DNA of 64,000 bases, from positions 9,935,756 through 9,999,755 of the forward strand of contig OY755038.1 of assembly GCA_963576565.1 (NCBI GenBank), written 5' to 3'. Of the stretch, positions 45,599 to 55,599 are shown piece by piece. Below the pieces are notes generated by a model, which did no database searches, was not told where the DNA came from, and saw only the letters and a list, made by a program, of their open reading frames with translations. The DNA comes from Aspidapion aeneum. Taxonomy: Eukaryota; Arthropoda; Insecta; Coleoptera; Brentidae. Each line of letters opens with the position of its first letter. The first letter of the stretch is position 1. Position numbers and translations under genes: made by a program.

Positions 45599-46801
45599 GC
45601 ATTGGCGTAGCTAGGGGGGGCAGGGGGGGCCTGCCCCCCCCCCCTGAAGTCCCTCAGGCCCCCCCTAAGATATTTTAGGCCTCCCCTACCGACTACTAGT
45701 AAAAGAACATGACGCTGAAAATACATACTTTTCTATTATTATTCGGGAAATATTCAAATAAAATAGGTGCATTAAAATTTAAAATCATTCAGATAATGTT
45801 TACATTTTAGGAAAAAGCCCTTGTCTTGCGGAATTAGGCTTTTTCTCTTTAAATTATCGGTAACTTTTCTGCACTTATGCAATTTCCCGAAAATATTTTT
45901 TAAATTTAAACATAATTATGCATATTGAATATTTCATACATATTGGCGACATCTTGTAAAATATTATAGAAGTGTAAGTTAAATTTCGCATTTAATAAAG
46001 AAAGCGACCTTTGCTCCTCTGTTTCCGAAATCGGGTTGTAGATGTCGTAAGGTTATAAAAGACCTTTTTAAACTGTTTTTCTAAAATAAATATAATTATC
46101 TTTTTAGTTTTTTTGAGATTAGCGTTTAGTGTCTTATGAAAATTTTCCGATTTTGGTGACAATTTCATAACCATTTTCATATTAAGTTTTCCCACGTCGT
46201 TAAATGGAATAAATTCGTCGAGCAATACCGGGAAATTTTTAATATTAATACTTCTACTCTAAGAGCAGAAATGACCGTTTTAAAGAATTGTATTTTTCGG
46301 TTAAATCAAACTGTTGGTCATGATTCTATCAAACAACATATAGCAGAAAACACCTATCCAAACCTCTACCAACTTTTTAAAGTTGCGAGTATTTTTCCAA
46401 TTTCAAGTGCAACTTGCGAGAGGTCTTTCTCTGCCATGAGGAGAGTTTTTAATTGGCTTAGAACAACTATGATTCAAGAGAGACACTCAGGTTTGTCATT
46501 GTTATTCATAGAAAAAGATGTTGAGGTCGACTTAGACAGTGTGGTAGACGCTTTCAGTCAGCGACGTAGAAAACTTTCTTTGTAGAATTGCTGAATTACA
46601 TACTTCCTGTGTATTCATATAAATAAGTTGGTAAATGTATTATTAAATTTGTTATATTAAAATATTAGAACATTTAATGCGCGTATTTTTTTTTACTCAT
46701 TGCACACTTTGCACGACTCTTTAAAACCTATGTTTGCTTTTTGTTCAAGATAGACCGGGGCCACGGCCCCCCCTGAAAAGCAAGGCTAGCTACGCCAAAA
46801 T
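45599..46801 (+). mobile_element. hAT transposon relic nested at the end of another hAT
   Basis: The ends TTGGCGTAGCTAG / CTAGCTACGCCAA lie within a perfect 8-bp duplication GGCTGTCA (45591-45598 and 46802-46809). The left subterminal region is G/C-run rich. It encodes the C-terminal part of a hAT transposase (46200-46585). About 1.2 kb, so the N-terminal and much of the catalytic region have been deleted. Confidence 0.9.
46200..46585 (+). pseudogene. hAT transposase C-terminal (dimerisation) fragment
   Basis: The open frame runs from about 46200 (KWNKFVEQYREIFN) through a Met at 46271 to a stop at 46583-46585. It contains the hallmark hAT C-terminal block: YPNLYQLFKVASIFPISSAT followed by CERSFSAMRRVFNWLRTTM and a LSLLFIEKD segment. 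In the family this region mediates dimerisation and contributes the last acidic catalytic residue. It is the ZMYM1-like version of hAT transposases. The upstream catalytic core and BED zinc finger are absent from the element, so this is a remnant without activity. A 77-codon frame on the opposite strand just upstream is not supported. Confidence 0.88.
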
Positions 46802-48136
46802 GGCTGTCAGGGTTGGATGGGCTCAAACAAACCGGCCCTGACAATTTTTTTTTGATTCGGCCCTCGCTTCGGCACAAAAATTTTACGTCAAAGAAAACGA
46901 AGCCATATTGTATTATTTTTGTTTTTGATATTATTGAGGTTTTGTTATTAAATAACATGCTAATTTTTAATGATGTAATTTTCATTTTGAGAAAAAAACT
47001 TCATATAAACATATTATATATGCATGTCGTAAACATCCTAACTTATGAGATACAAGGTGTTTAAAGACTTTCAGAAAATCTCCTGTTTTATTAATATCAG
47101 TGATACTGCTCTAGATATTTTCGTAAAGTTTTATATTCTGTATGCCTATATTAAACACTAAATACCTATTAACATAATAAATATCTAATTTTTGATAAAA
47201 ATGAAAATTCAAAAAAAAAAAAATGAAAACGTACAAAATTTCAACATACAACAGCACTGCCGCCGTTAGTTAAAAAGCTGCAAGTAATTTTTTTTCGAAT
47301 TTAGGTTTTTGGTTTCGACGGATTTTCCATCATGTATATATGTAATAAAATTAAAAAAAAAAACTACAAAAAAACAAATAGCAGTAACTGTAGTACTACC
47401 TTATAAACAATTAAAACTTTGAAGTCGTTTTTTTCTGAACCACACTCTCGTCTCTTGCGCCCTTTTAACTACCGGGGGAGAGCAGGTATGGTAATTTTTC
47501 ATATGGTAACGACTTTTTTAATAATGAACTTGATGCTGCAATTTTATCTATGATCTTAATGTGAATTGGACCCGATACCGAATTTTCAATCGGTTAATCG
47601 ATTTCTTAGATTTTTTATATGTTTTAGCACCAAAAATGATCTTTCGCAACTAAGATATGAGATATTGACAAGGCCGTATCGAACGGGGAGATCAGGGGGA
47701 ACAATCCCCACCAAAATAGTCAACAAAGTGTGTTAAAAGAGATTTCACAACAGCAACACAAATAAAAAAAAATTGAAAAATATTTTTATTACATTTTTTT
47801 AATCTCCCGATTTTTTCTTCTGGATATTGGTATTGTAAAAAGATATTAATAAGTTAGTGTCATTATCACATTATCTCCTTGATACATTATACTTATTTTA
47901 ATATAAAAGTAACTCTAACAATCAAAGGAGTAACGCAGGCCTGGAATTACTACATACAGATTTTTTTAACTTAAATGTTTAATGTTTTAATTAGTTCGTT
48001 TGTCAAATATACAAAAATAAATATTAATAATTTGAAATAGGTACTTCGGGCCTGCGGCCCAACCGGTCCTAAATCGTACCGGCCCACCGGGCATTTGCCA
48101 TGTTGCCCGCCTGTCTCATCCGACCCTGAGGGCTGT

Positions 48137-48631
48137 CCTTTATATTTTGCATATAGGAACATAGAGGGCGACACTGATCGATTGTAGTTACTAAAACTTA
48201 ACCTCAATCTTTACCTAGCTATGGAATAAATATTTATTCGATGACCTAACCTAAATTTTAAATTTCAGTGCGATACATAAGATAAAGTCGGTAGAGATGG
48301 CGCACCCTTTTTTAAGTTCCTATAAAAAATTGGATTTACAAAATTTAGTGGCCATTACCTTTTTATATAATACTAACCAATAAACCAGAAGTGGCAAAAA
48401 TCAAAATATCCAACTTTGTTTAGTTTAAGTAATAATTTTTTATTTTTTATAAATGGCACATAAAAGCATCTCACCCCACCCGTATGGGTGAGACAGCGTA
48501 TTTTTAAAAACTCATAAAAAACTTAGAGAAACTCAACTTAATCTAACTAAAAGTAAAAAATCATAACTAAACTGAACCCAATTTATTAAAATATACAAGG
48601 AATCAAACCCATATATGTACATATTATTTCC
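48137..48631. other. No recognisable gene
   Basis: Short AT-rich sequence between the hAT pair and the P-like element. Confidence 0.4.
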
Positions 48632-49019
48632 CGCAGCCCACGAGAAAGACCGGCCCGGACGCGGAAATATCACGTGACCGTAGGAGTCCCACAAAAAAAC
48701 GCCTCACGGCCCGCTGTCATTATAAAACATGTGTGTGTTCAGTTTTGGTATGTTTGTTTACGTCGAATTTTTTTTAATTCGGGCACGAATTTTATGTGAA
48801 TTTTATCAAAGTTATTAAAATAACGCAGCCCACGAAAAAGACTGTAGTCGGCTGCGTTAAAATAATTAATGGCTAATGAGTAAATTATAAAGAAAATACC
48901 TATAAGATAATCAATGCTGCGAACGTGTAATTAGTGTTGTTCCTTGTCGGTCCAACTATAAAACTGAAACCTAATATGTTGCAAACGGGAAAGAAGTGGT
49001 AAAAGATAAGATCTTGGAT

Positions 49020-49405
49020 AAGATTGATCAAGTAATAGACATCCTTAGTGACATTTTCGATAGTGAGAGTGAAAAATGTGTTCAGTTGTCATTTCTTATT
49101 GAACAATTAGGTCTCTTGAAAAGGTAACCTGAGAATCGAAGATATGGTGGATACACTTTAATGTTGGCTTCATCTTTGTTTATCCAGTCATCCAGTACAT
49201 ACATGTCAATTTAAAATTCTAAGGTAATATGTCTTCCGCACCCTCGCAATATTAAAAAACTGATTTGTAAAATATTGTTAACAGATAGTAATCTCTCTGG
49301 TAGTGTGGAATATTTAAAAAGTAAGATACAGCTTTTAAAAGAACATGAGTTGGTAGTTAACTTACACTTTAATAAAATATATATTAAACTGTGTGCTGGG
49401 TAATT
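49020..49405 (+). pseudogene. P-element-type transposase fragment, copy 2
   Basis: Same block as 6083-6400, extended upstream by a Lys/Asp-rich helix (ILDKIDQVIDILSDIFDSES). In-frame stops occur after FLIEQLGLLKR and in the TYMSI segment, and the frame ends after YIKLCAG like copy 1. The shared end shows that the deletion preceded the spread of the two copies. Confidence 0.6.
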
Positions 49406-49418
49406 TTTCAAAAAAATA

Positions 49419-49715
49419 TTGACGACCACTACATTCAGTTCATTGAATGTGAAAACCATCTCACTTATTCACAAAATCACTTATTTCTTTTTAATAAATT
49501 ATTGTGAAATGTTTTATATTGAAAATTTTTCTTCAGATAACTCTAGCGAGTGTTTTTGTGGAGAAAAACTATTGTCAAAGCTTGAAAAAATTAGTTTAAG
49601 GGCATGTAAATTTTTTTTAAATAATTTTATTAAAAAGCACAATGATTTAGTGTCTGCTAATAAATCTTTGAATAAGAACTCAGACAAAGATGATGACACT
49701 CAAAGAAAAGCTTAG
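49419..49715 (+). pseudogene. P-like transposase C-terminal fragment
   Basis: A 98-codon frame with YFFLINYCEMFYIENFSS, ECFCGEKLLSKLEKISLRA and a Lys/Asn-rich tail ending DKDDDTQRKA, continued in another frame at 49690. The same stretch occurs in copy 1 (5787-5972, inverse) and in fragment 3 (58430-58590). The assignment to P transposase rests mainly on being inside this element. Confidence 0.45.
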
Positions 49716-50052
49716 GTTTGATATGTCGAATTTTGAAAGACTTGTTGAAGTTACTAACGATATTATGTACCTAATATATGTACCTAAAGATATCAGAGTG
49801 CAAATTTTGTATAATTTTTTATTTTATAGATTCAGTTCTTTTATCCATAAAAAACACATATATCAGCAAAATAATTTTTTCAATTTTTGCCTATACAAGA
49901 ACAAACATCTTTTGTTAATTTATTTAAATTGTGTAAAAACATATAATATATTAAGCAATACAATAAGAATCCTGGGACTCCTAAGATCACGTGACCGCCG
50001 ACTTGCTTATAACGCGCCATGGCCGGTCTTTATCGTTGGCTGCGTTATTTCC

Positions 50053-50344
50053 ATATAGTACGTATTATTCCAATACCCACGGTACCTTACGATGCATGAT
50101 GCAAACATATTTGAAATAGCAATATCAATCGGCAAAAGTTCTTTTTGCGGTCCTTAAGATAAAATGTTGGTTATACTTTTACACATGCATTATATTTTAT
50201 TCGTTTATTCGTCACTACAAATCATCGGTGTAAAATTGACAAAAACTCTATCTATGGAAATTTGGTATCTATAATGCATTTTTCATATCTTTATTTCGGA
50301 ATGTTTGCATCAAACACCACTCATTGTACAAATGGGTGGCCAGG
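50053..50344. other. No feature recognised
   Basis: AT-rich; no coding or repeat signal. Confidence 0.4.
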
Positions 50345-50346
50345 TA

Positions 50347-50588
50347 TAGTCCAAATTATACCCATTTGTAATGACGTCATTTTTGTTTATCTTTGTTTAG
50401 TATATTATAAACAGCGGTGACAATAAACTTTTTAAGAAAAGTAGTGTGTATGATTCAAATAGGTAGGTAATTGTTTCTGTGAAGTATCCGTCACTGTCAA
50501 TCAAAAAACATTGATTGGCAAAAATATCTACGCCATACGTTTTTGTCTCACCTGGTGACGTCATTACAAATGCGTATAATTTAGACTA
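50347..50588. mobile_element. MITE with TA duplication (TAGTCCAAATTATAC ends)
   Basis: TAGTCCAAATTATACCCATT on the left pairs with its complement ending GTATAATTTAGACTA. The arms continue through TGTAATGACGTCA. TA flanks both sides. Mariner/Tc1-like by target only. Confidence 0.8.
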
Positions 50589-50999
50589 TATAGCCTATAT
50601 TTTTTGTGCTACTACCATAAATACGATTAATTTTATTATAATTTTTCTGGTGAATGTAAAAACTATATGTCAAAGTCAAAACACACTATCTGTCAAAGGT
50701 TTCCTGTATTGATCATATGTTTTGCAGTTTATCCTTCATTTGTTTCAAAAGCATAATATGCCTGAATTCAATTGACAGTAGTTGGCGAAGGAGAGCCAGA
50801 AACTCGTAAACAAAGAATCACAAAAATAATAGAAATGCCAAGTGCGAACGAATTTCTTATCCGTTTTCGAGGAGCGATGTCCCAATCAACATCTTTGTCT
50901 CCTTTTTTAGTTTACGTACGTTTTTCTGGGGTTGAAGGTTTAAATTACAGGGTGTTTATAACCTCTAAATACCTAATTTAAGACACATCAAAGCACATA
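50589..50999. other. No gene recognised
   Basis: A 69-codon frame at 50772-50981 (GEGEPETRKQRITKII near its start) is not assignable. Confidence 0.3.
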
Positions 51000-51260
51000 A
51001 ATCACATCAACGTTAAATTAACGTGAACAAAATTACTAAAATTATTTTTTACTAGAAAACAACCCCATACCATGTAATATTTCTTTTGTTAAATCTACAT
51101 GCTTACAAATAACTTAAAAACAAGGGGAAAACAAGCTATAAAAATGCAGTTTTTTACTCTCGTTATTTTCATGTGCCAAATTCACATTTGAAAATTCCTC
51201 CACAACATGTTCTAAAACGTTTTTTGTCACGTTTTTTCTCTAAACGTTTTTCAATAAAAA
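51000..51260 (+). mobile_element. Fragment of the CCCACATAGCACAA family
   Basis: Shares CAACGTTAAATTAACGTGAAC, CCATGTAATATT-like and CCTCCACAACATGTTCTAAA segments with 3429-3781 and, inverted, with 19540-19820. The terminal ACCCACATAGC itself has decayed (AAAGCACATAAATCACATC). Confidence 0.7.
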
Positions 51261-52195
51261 AAGGCGCAAAAGCCTGTTCTAAAAGCCCTCTAGATAAAAG
51301 TAATAACTTTCGAAATAACCTCGGAACCAAATTAATAAAATCTTGAGTGGTAATAATGTCGCACCCCGGTTTTCGCGACTATGGGGTGCGAGCCATATTG
51401 GTAGGGTTGTTGGAGAAGATGCGGATCGTCAGTCTCTAAACAACCTTACTAATATATATTTTATTTATATAATGTAACAATAAATAGCTTTGGAATGAAA
51501 ACAATGTAATGGTTTAAGACATGTATTGGTAATATTAAAATTCCATTTCTTTTATAAAATTATATCCAATATAAATATAAAGATACTTACAGTATTACTC
51601 GTAATAAAACCAGACACAGGTCAGGACACATCTTTGGGCTCTGTACTCTTTTACTTTCACTTACTTACTGATCCCCGCTAATGAGCCAGCACCTCCCAAT
51701 ACAACTTTCTTCCTGCGTCAGCACTTATTGGCGATGGGTCGTTGCCAGGGCCATAATTGCTGACACATCAAAGCGAAGTTCGTTCACTGAACTTTTATTA
51801 TTTTATAGGTACTGCCTCATCAGCATTTAGGAGAAACTTGTTTTTTTAAATAATTTTAAAATAATGAATTTTATGAAAATCTGATTTTAATATTTTACCT
51901 ATTTGACAAAAATGTTACTTAGGAGACTACCGCAATAGGGTATTTGACAAATTTTAGAAAAGAGTTTAGAATGATACATAGATTTCTAATTTGCTACGCA
52001 AAATTATTAAAATAGTTTATTTTATCGTGACAACATTTAAAATCAAGTTTTTTAATTTTCGATTTGAATTTGCCGCTAAAACGCTCATTTGTAGCATAGT
52101 TGCAATGACGTCACAGCGCAGTAAACTCGCGGGCGGATACACGGCATTCAAGTGTTTATTTGTTTTTGGTCTGTTTTTACTGTTTTTTATTTAAA
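51261..52195. other. No gene recognised
   Basis: Includes a small hairpin TCGCACCCC...GGGGTGCGA at 51359-51391 and a GC-richer patch near 51660-51780. Nothing supported. Confidence 0.35.
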
Positions 52196-52370
52196 AAAAT
52201 GTCCTATAAGTGGGGTGTACTGCCTCTGTGTTCGAATACTAGCATAAAAACACCTGAAAAACTATTTATTCATGTACCTACAGCAGTAAAAGGACGGAAA
52301 AAGTGGCTAGAACTTGCAATACATCTTCACTTTACATTTGTGAAGATCACTTTGATGTGAGAGTATAAAT
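52196..52370 (+). pseudogene. Degraded THAP zinc-finger domain
   Basis: A Met at about 52199 opens SYKWGVLPLCSNTSIKTPEK, then LFIHVPTAV and KKWLELA, the pattern of the first half of a THAP DNA-binding domain (C-x(2-4)-C, conserved Pro, Trp). In the next frame the end of the domain is legible as YICEDHFDV, giving the C-x2-H pair. Two defects are visible: the first zinc-binding Cys is Gly, and a deletion of several codons plus a frameshift separates the halves. THAP domains occur in P-like transposases and in host regulators. GTGAGA directly after HFD may be an old splice donor. Which source applies cannot be told here. Confidence 0.7.
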
Positions 52371-52437
52371 AAATTGTGTCTATTAATTTTTCTCACGTTG
52401 TCTATAATATAAACAGTGTGTTCGTAAAGTCTGGAAA

Positions 52438-52821
52438 CAGTGTGTCCGTAAAGTCTGGAAATATCGAATTTCCGAGAAAATCGTAACTTTTTTAGAAAAA
52501 AGCTCGGACACGTCGATTTTTATTTAAAAAAGGGATTCAGAAAAAAATGAGTTATTATACAGGGTGTCTAAAAAAAAAGATATGACATGAACTTAAATTT
52601 TTTTAAATGGAACATCCTATATATATTGCTTGACAAAAAATACTTCAATAATATACAGGATGTTCCAAGTTTATGTCATATCTTTTTTCTTGAGACACCC
52701 TGTATAATAACGCATTTTTTTTCTCCATTTTTTAAATAAAAATCGACTTGTCCGAGCTTTTTTCTAAGAAAGTTACGATTTTCTCGGAAATTCGATGTTT
52801 CCAGACTTTACGGACACATTG
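52438..52821. mobile_element. Fully palindromic mariner-like MITE
   Basis: CAGTGTGTCCGTAAAGTCTG at the left and its complement at the right enclose arms of about 175 bp meeting near 52630. An inner ACAGGGTGTCT / AGACACCCTGT pair is nested within, suggesting a second element inserted in each arm before duplication. A partial extra copy of the left end precedes it (52414-52437). Confidence 0.85.
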
Positions 52822-53286
52822 TATAACTATTTCGTAAATGACGATTAAATTTTTGAGGTTATGTTTATTACAAGGGGTGAAGAACTATAATAGGCAGAAA
52901 GGTGTATAAATTTTTAGGCGGTTCTAGGCAGTTATTAGGCAGGACTAGGGAGTACCTCTAAATGCAGGATTAGGCAGTACACATGCAGGCTAAATGTAGG
53001 ACTGAGCAGTGCATAGGTAGGAATAGTATGTATGTAGAATGTATTTAGAAAATTTTGTTTTTAAAAAGCAATTTTTGATTGTTTCTTAATGCTTAAAATG
53101 ATAATGGTTGGGTATTTAATTGAATCCATTGTAATTGGTATTAAACAAAAAAGCAAAACATATAACCTAACCTCAAAATCTAAATAAATAAAAGTAGGTG
53201 AAGAATATCGTAAAAAAACTTTTAGTTATATACAAAACAACTCATCGAATACTTATATCAACATTTTAACGTTTCTAAATTCCGCA
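52822..53286. other. No gene recognised
   Basis: Contains GGCAGGACTAGG/GGCAGTAC-like short repeats at 52910-53030; otherwise AT-rich. Confidence 0.35.
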
Positions 53287-53412
53287 GAACAAAAATCAAC
53301 GGCAAAGAAGCGTGCCACCATAAAGGATTTCAGCATTGGCAAGTTGGAGCTATCGCCTTTGGAGAATCCATTTTCCATTGAAAATGTTTTTTATAAGCAA
53401 AACACAAAATAG
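53287..53412 (+). other. Coding-like segment, possible last exon
   Basis: After TTTCTAAATTCCGCAG, a reasonable 3' splice site, one frame reads KSTAKKRATIKDFSIGKLEL and SPLENPFSIENV before a stop at 53410-53412. Composition is more exon-like than the flanks. It lies about 1 kb downstream of the THAP relic on the same strand, but the splice phases I tried do not join cleanly. Unrecognised; may be a gene remnant. Confidence 0.25.
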
Positions 53413-54311
53413 AATCTAATTTAGGATGATAATTCGCACTTTAAACGAAAGCAAACATTACCATCCATAAGAAAATAACACAGAAAAAAGGTTCGTTCGA
53501 GGCGTTTACTGTTTTGTGACGTCACTCGCAGCTGATTGGTAGACCGCCTGTTTGAATCACGTGGCTAATTGTTTGAATTCAATGAGTTTATTTAATTAAA
53601 AGAACTATAAATTTGAGAAAAAATTAAACAAAAAAGTTTGTTTTTAGCATTCGCAAGACCTAAAGAGATATCTAAAAATAAATATATATTTACTTTTTAC
53701 TACTGTCAAACACCCTATTTAATATATTTTTAGCAAAACAATTTATAATACTAGACATACCCTTTAAGTTTTTGACTAGTTATCCATGGTAACCGAGAGC
53801 GTCATAGTTTAGCAAAATGTCTGCTTCAAAAGTGGTCCAAATGTGACTTAATGAACTAATGATACCTAAAATACGTTAGCTATGATGCCTGTAATACCTC
53901 AGCTAGACAAAAGTTTGTATTACGCACTATTAAGTACCATGACAAAAAGTTTTAGGATTTCATCTGTTGTGTGATTGGAAAAGTAGTGTTCATCCTGTAG
54001 GCATTGCAAAAAATTGTTGCCCCCAGCACATACATATAAAAACGCGGAAAATGGAAAAATTGAATTTGCTTTCTCAAGTCCTCCACAGGGCCAAAAAAAT
54101 ATAATATTTCACAAAGAGATAAATGACTGTATACACACTCCCTTTAAATCCGAAACTCCGCACCCACACAAAGCTGTCTGAACTCTCTTTTCTTTTAGCA
54201 AAGGCAAATGTCTAAAAAATACTCAGTAAGTTGACTTTATAAAGTTTTTTATTCAAAGCGCACGAATATTGCACAGATCATGGAGCAAGAAATTTCAGTT
54301 TCGGAACTATA

Positions 54312-54853
54312 CAGGGTGTTCCAATTTAAGCGTAATTTATTGATAACTTTGTATTCTTAAAAATAGAAAAAAGTTTAAATTGGGGAACGAGTGGAATTTT
54401 TGAGGCTCTTTAAGATGCTTAAATCAAAAAGAAAATTGAAAATCGCTTATTCAAGTTTTTTTCAAAAAATATTTAAAAAATTTAATTAAACACCCTGTAT
54501 TTTATATGTTAAACACAAATAACAAAGATATTTTTAAAAATTTTATTTGATAGAAAGAAAATCTAAGTGGAATTTCGAATATCTTCGTTATTTTTAACTT
54601 TGAGAAAAAAAATCAGAAGACAATTTTTGTTAAGAATTGAAAGACCTATCAGAAAAAATTATAAAATACCTGATGTTTAAATAATTTATTTTTTTTTAAA
54701 ACTCGAAAACTTTAAAGAGCGATGCCCTATTTCTTTTTGATTTAAGTATCTTAAAGAGCATGAAAATTTCTACTATTTTGCCAATTTAAACTTTTTACCA
54801 TCATTGATAATAAAAAAATTTGCAATGGTGGACACTTAACTTGGAACACCCTG
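54312..54853. mobile_element. Mariner-like MITE with long inverted repeats
   Basis: CAGGGTGTTCCAATTTAAG and its near complement ending GGAACACCCTG, flanked by TA (TATA) on both sides. The duplicated unit at 55690 lacks it, giving an empty site (GAACTAAAG versus GAACTA-element-TAGG). Internal arms around 54405 and 54745 also pair (CTCTTTAAGATGCTTAAATC). Confidence 0.88.
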
Positions 54854-55165
54854 TATAGGTCAGTTTTTTAGAGAGTACAGAAATCTAAAACGAAGGATCT
54901 AGTGACATTTCCAATTCGTCTTTTTTTAATGAGGATTAGGTCAGGTTAGGTTTAGTTATCTTTTATTTGGATAATACCAAGGAACAAACAAATTAGAGGG
55001 GACAAAGAAAATTGAGAGGAGACGGAAAAGAGGACCAAGTGACATTTCTTCCAAGGACCAAGAACTCTTGTCTGCTTTACAGGAAGTCTAGGCTTCCTGG
55101 AGAGAATGAGACAGATGTTGGTGTATATTTAAAAACCAACCAACCACTATTCCAAGGAGATTCTT

Positions 55166-55405
55166 TGAAATTAAAAAAAAAATTTACTAATAGAATAATT
55201 GTTAAAAATTCAAATTATACAAAAAAGCAGAAAATAAGCTCTCTTTGTTATTTATTGACTCCCCTTGAAAATGAGCGACAAGCTCGAAACGCGTCGGGGT
55301 ATTTTAATCATAGATTTTGAATGAATATTAAATAGATTTTATGAATAATTGGATCTTTTTTCAAATCCACAATGATTATAAAACCTCTTCACCCTGGAGA
55401 ATTCC
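55166..55405 (+). mobile_element. Inserted segment with a hairpin-GAAACGCG motif
   Basis: Absent from the second copy of the duplicated unit, so it probably arrived later. It holds CTCCCCTTGAAAATGAGC, a 5-base loop and GCTCGAAACGCGTCGGGG near 55258-55300: a GAGC/GCTC hairpin between CCCC and GGGG arms. Boundaries are approximate. Confidence 0.55.
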
Positions 55406-55599
55406 AAAACATTCAGCACCTGTACCTCCAAGATGTTTTGTGCATGACCCTAAATCTCATTTTGTCTCCAAAATATGTAGGCTTCGGCTAAAGGAAACTC
55501 TTTGAAGAGACAAAAAAGCTTCAGGTCATATAGGAAGCCCTGGGGATCAGAAGTGTTTTTATTAGACCTCATTTTTAAATCAAAAACCAGCACGATAGC

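Larger units (their letters stand above)
45597..48128 (+). mobile_element. Non-autonomous hAT-type element, copy 2, split near its start by another hAT
   Basis: The ends are CAGGGTTGGATGGG (resuming at 46808) and CTCATCCGACCCTG ending at 48128, with a perfect 8-bp duplication AGGGCTGT (45589-45596 and 48129-48136). A second hAT (45599-46801) is inserted two bases inside its left end. The remaining body (46808-48128) matches both ends of the element at 11220-14067 in inverse orientation. No complete transposase is encoded. Confidence 0.88.
48632..50044 (+). mobile_element. P-superfamily DNA transposon, deletion derivative, copy 2
   Basis: The terminal inverted repeats are CGCAGCCCACGAGAAAGACC and GGTCTTTATCGTTGGCTGCG. 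It has a perfect 8-bp target duplication TTATTTCC (48624-48631 and 50045-50052). Eight-base duplications plus a P/THAP9-like transposase block inside point to the P superfamily. It is near full-length colinear with copy 1 (5429-6854) in the opposite orientation. Subterminal CACGTGA is present near both ends. The missing THAP and core regions make it non-autonomous. Confidence 0.82.
54190..55560 (+). repeat. Large duplicated unit, copy 1 (with two insertions)
   Basis: Colinear with 55600-56600. Shared phrases include CATGGAGC(A/G)AGAAATTCCAG, AAGAGGACCAA(G/T)TGACAT, TTTACAGG(A/C)A and CTCATTTT(G/C)TCTCCAA. This copy has extra DNA at 54312-54853 (a MITE) and about 55166-55405 (a segment with a hairpin-GAAACG motif). 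No convincing protein. Confidence 0.75.

Noticed and set aside
51359..51391. TCGCACCCC...GGGGTGCGA hairpin as a regulatory element
   Set aside because: A single 9-bp stem without context; chance cannot be excluded.
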